Positions 60,932-64,000 of a DNA stretch of 64,000 nt are shown in pieces; position 1 is the stretch's first letter; the number at the start of each line of letters is the position of its first letter. A program made the translations under genes and the position numbers. The notes beneath the pieces were generated by a model. That model was not told the origin of the DNA and ran no database searches. It saw nothing but the letters and a program-made list of their open reading frames with translations. The DNA comes from Dokdonia sp. (GTDB lineage Bacteria > Bacteroidota > Bacteroidia > Flavobacteriales > Flavobacteriaceae), in assembly GCA_020630915.1 (NCBI GenBank), contig JAHDIF010000008.1, positions 108,535 to 172,534 on the forward strand, given 5' to 3'.

Positions 60932-62770
60932 ATGAAAAAAATACTCTTGCTTGTTTTGGTATGTGCTTTCGCGAAAGCGTACTCACAAGAAACCTTTTCT
61001 ATTCCAGATAACTACACCAAGAAAGAGGTACAGATAGAAATGCGTGACGGTATAAAGTTGCATACCTCTATCTACTCTCCTAAGGATACCAGTAAAGCGT
61101 ATCCTATTATTATGAAACGCACCCCTTACAGTGCGCGGCCCTATGGAGAAGATCAATTTCCTACACGTCTAGCACCTAATATGACAATGACACAAGAAGG
61201 CTATATTGTTGTGATACAAGATGTGAGAGGCCGCTGGATGAGTGAAGGTAAATATGATAATATGCGCGCATACATTCCTAATAAAACAGGGAAGCAAATA
61301 GATGAGGCGAGTGATACGTATGATACTATAGAATGGCTTGTAAATAACGTGCCTAACAATAACGGAAATGTGGGTACTTGGGGAATTTCGTATCCAGGAT
61401 TTTATGCAACCTATTCTTTATTAAGTAAGCATCCAGCACTCAAAGCAGTCTCACCTCAAGCCTGTATAGGCGACTTTTTCTTTGACGATTTTCATCACAA
61501 TGGCGCTTACTTATTAAGTTATTGGAGAGCGACGGCTGTTTTTGGATATCAAAAAGAAGGCCCTACTACAGAGGCTTGGTATCAATTTCCAAAGTTAGAT
61601 AGTGACGACCAGTTTGATTTTTTCTTAAAAACAGGACCTTTATCTAATCTTGATAAATACTACGATGAGACTAACGAATTTTGGACACAACTTAAAGAGC
61701 ATCCTAATTACGATGAGTTCTGGAAGTCACGTGGGCTCATACAACATCTTGAGAATATAGAACCTGCTGTTATGGTTGTAGGAGGTTTATTTGATGCTGA
61801 GGATTTATATGGCCCTTGGGAAACCTATAAAAATATAGAGAAACGCAGCAATAATTATAACACCGTAGTTTTTGGTCCTTGGAGTCACGGAGATTGGGCC
61901 CGAGCTAGAAAAAGACAGGCAGTAGGGAATGTGTATTTTGGAGATAATATTTCAGAATACTATCAAAAGGAAATAGAAACTAAATTTTTTAGTCATTGGC
62001 TCAAAGGAGAAGGTGATGGTGATACAGCTTTACCAGAGGCTCATATTTTTGATACAGGCCGTAAAAAATGGAACTCCTATGATACGTGGCCTCCTCAAGA
62101 GGCTATGAAAGTTGGTTTTTTCTTGGGCGAAAATAATACACTAGCGGGCTCGCCTTCATCTAAAAAAGGTTTTGAAACCTTTGTGAGTGATCCAGCAAAT
62201 CCAGTGCCATACGCAGAGGGTAAAAAAATGGTATTCACTCCAAGAAAATATATGACAGACGACCAGCGATTTGCAGCTGCAAGAGAAGACGTATTAGTAT
62301 ATGAGACTCCTGTTTTAGATGATGATATTACTATGGTAGGTGATATAATGGCAAAGTTAGAAGTTGCGACTACAGGAACGGCCGCAGATTGGATCGTAAA
62401 AGTGATAGATGTATATCCAGATGATGTCCCTAATACAGAGGAAACAGAAGAAGGAATGCAAATGGCAGGATACCACCAGATGGTGCGTAGTGAAGTGATG
62501 AGAGGAAGATTTAGAGATAGTATGGAGCGTCCTAAACCTTTTGTGCCCAACCAAAAAGATGAGGTTTTTGTAAAACTACAAGATGTATTACATACATTTA
62601 AAAGAGGACATAAAATACAAATACAAATACAGAGTACTTGGTTTCCTTTAATAGATTTGAATCCTCAAACGTATGTAGATAATATATTTAAGGCCAAAGA
62701 AGAAGATTTTAAGAAACAGACACATTCCGTTTTCCATACGTCTAGAATAGAATTTTCGGTTTTGAGGTAA
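60932..62770 (+). CDS. CocE/NonD family (S15) hydrolase
   Basis: 612 residues from the ATG at 60932. Signal peptide MKKILLLVLVCAFAKAYSQ, with the AxA site written by palindrome copy 18. The serine nucleophile lies in GTWGISYPGFYATYS; the catalytic Asp/His region includes GLFDAEDLYG and WSHGDW; the C-terminal half is a jelly-roll domain. X-prolyl peptidase or acyl esterase activity is likely. Starts 4 bp after dsbD. Confidence 0.92.
   Translation: MKKILLLVLVCAFAKAYSQETFSIPDNYTKKEVQIEMRDGIKLHTSIYSPKDTSKAYPIIMKRTPYSARPYGEDQFPTRLAPNMTMTQEGYIVVIQDVRGRWMSEGKYDNMRAYIPNKTGKQIDEASDTYDTIEWLVNNVPNNNGNVGTWGISYPGFYATYSLLSKHPALKAVSPQACIGDFFFDDFHHNGAYLLSYWRATAVFGYQKEGPTTEAWYQFPKLDSDDQFDFFLKTGPLSNLDKYYDETNEFWTQLKEHPNYDEFWKSRGLIQHLENIEPAVMVVGGLFDAEDLYGPWETYKNIEKRSNNYNTVVFGPWSHGDWARARKRQAVGNVYFGDNISEYYQKEIETKFFSHWLKGEGDGDTALPEAHIFDTGRKKWNSYDTWPPQEAMKVGFFLGENNTLAGSPSSKKGFETFVSDPANPVPYAEGKKMVFTPRKYMTDDQRFAAAREDVLVYETPVLDDDITMVGDIMAKLEVATTGTAADWIVKVIDVYPDDVPNTEETEEGMQMAGYHQMVRSEVMRGRFRDSMERPKPFVPNQKDEVFVKLQDVLHTFKRGHKIQIQIQSTWFPLIDLNPQTYVDNIFKAKEEDFKKQTHSVFHTSRIEFSVLR
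60964..60977. repeat. Palindrome GCTTTCGCGAAAGC, copy 18
   Basis: Exact copy in the signal-peptide coding region of the CocE-type hydrolase, read as AFAKA; right flank GTAC. Confidence 0.95.
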
Positions 62771-62839
62771 TTTTATATTTTACAAGTCTAAGCAAAGAAC
62801 GTGTTTCATTTTGAAGCGCGTTTTTTTGTAATAGATACG

Positions 62840-62985
62840 TTCCTAAAAAAGAAAAACACCTCCGTAAAAAACGGAGATGCCTTTCACCCCTAAAAATGTG
62901 GAAACTTGTTGTATCTGCTGTACACTCTAACAACAGCTACTCATCTCCACGTAACTAACCTAAACAAGTCATTAATACTTTTGTA
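62840..62985 (-). ncRNA. Possible structured small RNA on the minus strand
   Basis: In the 341-bp gap 62771-63111 there is no supported gene. Read on the minus strand, nested stems GTGGA/TCCAC (62946-62950 with 62898-62902) and TGTTGT/ACAACA (62930-62935 with 62907-62912) precede the hairpin CTCCGT/ACGGAG (62860-62876) and a TTTTTCTTTTTT tract. This suggests a transcript ending near 62845. The start is unknown. Confidence 0.4.
62976..62983 (+). promoter_or_regulatory. Putative -7 box upstream of comM
   Basis: TACTTTTG matches TAnnTTTG. No TTG at the ideal upstream distance, so this is tentative. A transcript from here would meet the hairpin at 63019. Confidence 0.35.
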
Positions 62986-63018
62986 TGATATAAAGATATC
63001 ACAGGCGCCTAGTTCTTG

Positions 63019-63040
63019 AAAGGGGTAAACACCCCTTTTT
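63019..63040 (+). terminator. Terminator-like hairpin upstream of comM
   Basis: 8-bp stem AAAGGGGT/ACCCCTTT with a 4-nt loop, then TT. It lies 72 bp upstream of the comM start and could be an attenuator or the end of a short leader RNA. Confidence 0.5.
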
Positions 63041-63111
63041 AACTTAATTACGCAACTTTTTTATTTTAACAAGGAGTAGAATATTTCTATATTTAACAAA
63101 ACGAGTTTGGT

Positions 63112-64000
63112 ATGCTAACAAAAGTTTTCGGGAGTGCAGTATTTGGGGTAGATGCTACTACTATTACAGTGGAGGTAAATGTAGATAAAGGGGTAGGATA
63201 TCACCTTGTTGGGCTTCCTGATAATGCTATTAAGGAAAGCAATTTCAGGATAGCCGCAGCTTTACAGAATAATGGTTTTAAGATTCCTGGAAAAAAAATC
63301 ATTCTCAATATGTCTCCTGCAGATATGCGCAAAGAAGGATCTGCCTATGATCTTACACTTGCTACAGGCATTCTCATCGCAACAGGACAGATTAAAGGAG
63401 AAAACGTAGGAGAATATATCATTATGGGAGAGCTATCCCTAGATGGAGGATTGCAGCCTATTAAAGGAGCATTACCTATCGCCATTAAAGCCAGAGAGGA
63501 AGGTTTTAAAGGCTTTATTCTTCCAAAACAAAATGCCAAAGAAGCGGCCATTGTAGATGGTCTCGAGGTCTATGGAGTAGAAAATATAGGTGAGGTGATC
63601 GATTATTTTGATAAGGAGGTTCCTTTAGAACAAACAATCATAGATACAAGAGCGGAGTTTTATAAAAGCTTAGAGCATCCAGAATTTGACTTTGCAGATG
63701 TAAAAGGGCAGGAATCTATAAAGCGATGTATGGAAATAGCCGCTGCAGGAGGTCACAATATTATATTAATAGGCCCACCTGGAAGCGGTAAAACAATGCT
63801 TTCTAAACGCCTTCCTTCCATACTGCCTCCCATGAGTTTAAGGGAAGCGTTGGAAACCACAAAAATCCATAGCGTTGTAGGTAGGGTAAAAGATAATCAA
63901 GGATTGATGAGTGAGCGGCCATTTCGCAGCCCTCATCATACGATTTCTGATGTGGCACTTGTAGGAGGAGGCGCCTACCCTCAACCAGGTGAGATCTCAT
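63112..64000 (+). CDS. comM: ComM/YifB family Mg-chelatase-like ATPase (partial)
   Basis: Open from the ATG at 63112 through the right edge (296 codons seen). N-terminal MLTKVFGSAVFGVDA and HLVGLPDNAIKES, then a P-loop IGPPGSGKTMLSKRLPS near residue 222. ComM promotes branch migration during natural transformation. About 40% of the expected 510 residues lies beyond the window. Confidence 0.93.
   Translation, partial: MLTKVFGSAVFGVDATTITVEVNVDKGVGYHLVGLPDNAIKESNFRIAAALQNNGFKIPGKKIILNMSPADMRKEGSAYDLTLATGILIATGQIKGENVGEYIIMGELSLDGGLQPIKGALPIAIKAREEGFKGFILPKQNAKEAAIVDGLEVYGVENIGEVIDYFDKEVPLEQTIIDTRAEFYKSLEHPEFDFADVKGQESIKRCMEIAAAGGHNIILIGPPGSGKTMLSKRLPSILPPMSLREALETTKIHSVVGRVKDNQGLMSERPFRSPHHTISDVALVGGGAYPQPGEIS

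Noticed and set aside
62095..62550. 151-residue frame antisense to the CocE-type hydrolase
   Set aside because: It is a shadow of a strongly conserved coding sequence and lacks any recognisable motif.

Overview
The window looks like a chromosomal segment of a marine flavobacterium (Bacteroidetes), probably close to Dokdonia/Krokinobacter. The evidence is an AT-rich sequence, Bacteroidetes-type promoters (TTG, about 20 nt, TAnnTTTG ahead of rpmB), few Shine-Dalgarno sequences, and typical families (DUF4295 after rpmG, DUF4293, a CAL67264-type membrane protein, Rho with an Asn/Arg-rich insert). It also has a proteorhodopsin with Met at the spectral tuning site beside a blh retinal-synthesis gene. 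The genus is inferred from gene content only.

Layout. 1-7.3 kb: the end of a response regulator, then a minus-strand run (miaA, K+ channel, DnaQ/GIY-YIG nuclease, YggS, DUF1015, 3-hydroxyacyl-CoA dehydrogenase, Gfo/Idh oxidoreductase). 7.4-9.1 kb: divergent blh and proteorhodopsin. 9.2-18.1 kb: pcm, recR, a glycosyltransferase, an E2 acyltransferase, a BLUF photoreceptor, an exonuclease, an FAH-family enzyme, an Hpt protein, cinA and the rpmB-rpmG-DUF4295 operon. 18.1-26.1 kb: minus-strand housekeeping genes (DUF192, lgt, yidD, cysS, folE, phnA, lptB, tatC, kdsD). 26.2-31.8 kb: recQ, a cyclophilin-FKBP fusion, a YfiT-like enzyme and a DEAD-box helicase. 31.85-34.2 kb: a small accessory island with a TonB-C-like secreted protein and a DUF262-HEPN pair, bounded by shared imperfect-palindrome sequences. 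34.4-44.4 kb: fabH, an ABC1 kinase, a TetR regulator, htpG, and a nucleotide-signalling stretch (diadenylate cyclase, DUF3667, class III cyclase). 44.4-64 kb: ABC exporter, truA, rho, trmD, pirin, AraC and Lrp regulators, acyl-CoA carboxylase beta subunit, tilS, dsbD, a CocE-type hydrolase and the start of comM.

The most striking feature of the window is a palindrome, GCTTTCGCGAAAGC, present 18 times exactly (plus one 12-nt core copy) in 64 kb. Fourteen of the nineteen lie inside genes, mostly read as Ala-Phe-Ala-Lys-Ala, and in two secreted proteins this forms the end of the signal peptide. Longer composite repeats (about 65-87 bp) end in the same palindrome.

The best candidate for an undescribed system is the island at 31.87-34.2 kb. 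Its genes all point the same way and share nearly identical sequence at their starts and stops, like gene cassettes. Within it, a DUF262 protein overlaps by one base with a HEPN RNase-like protein.
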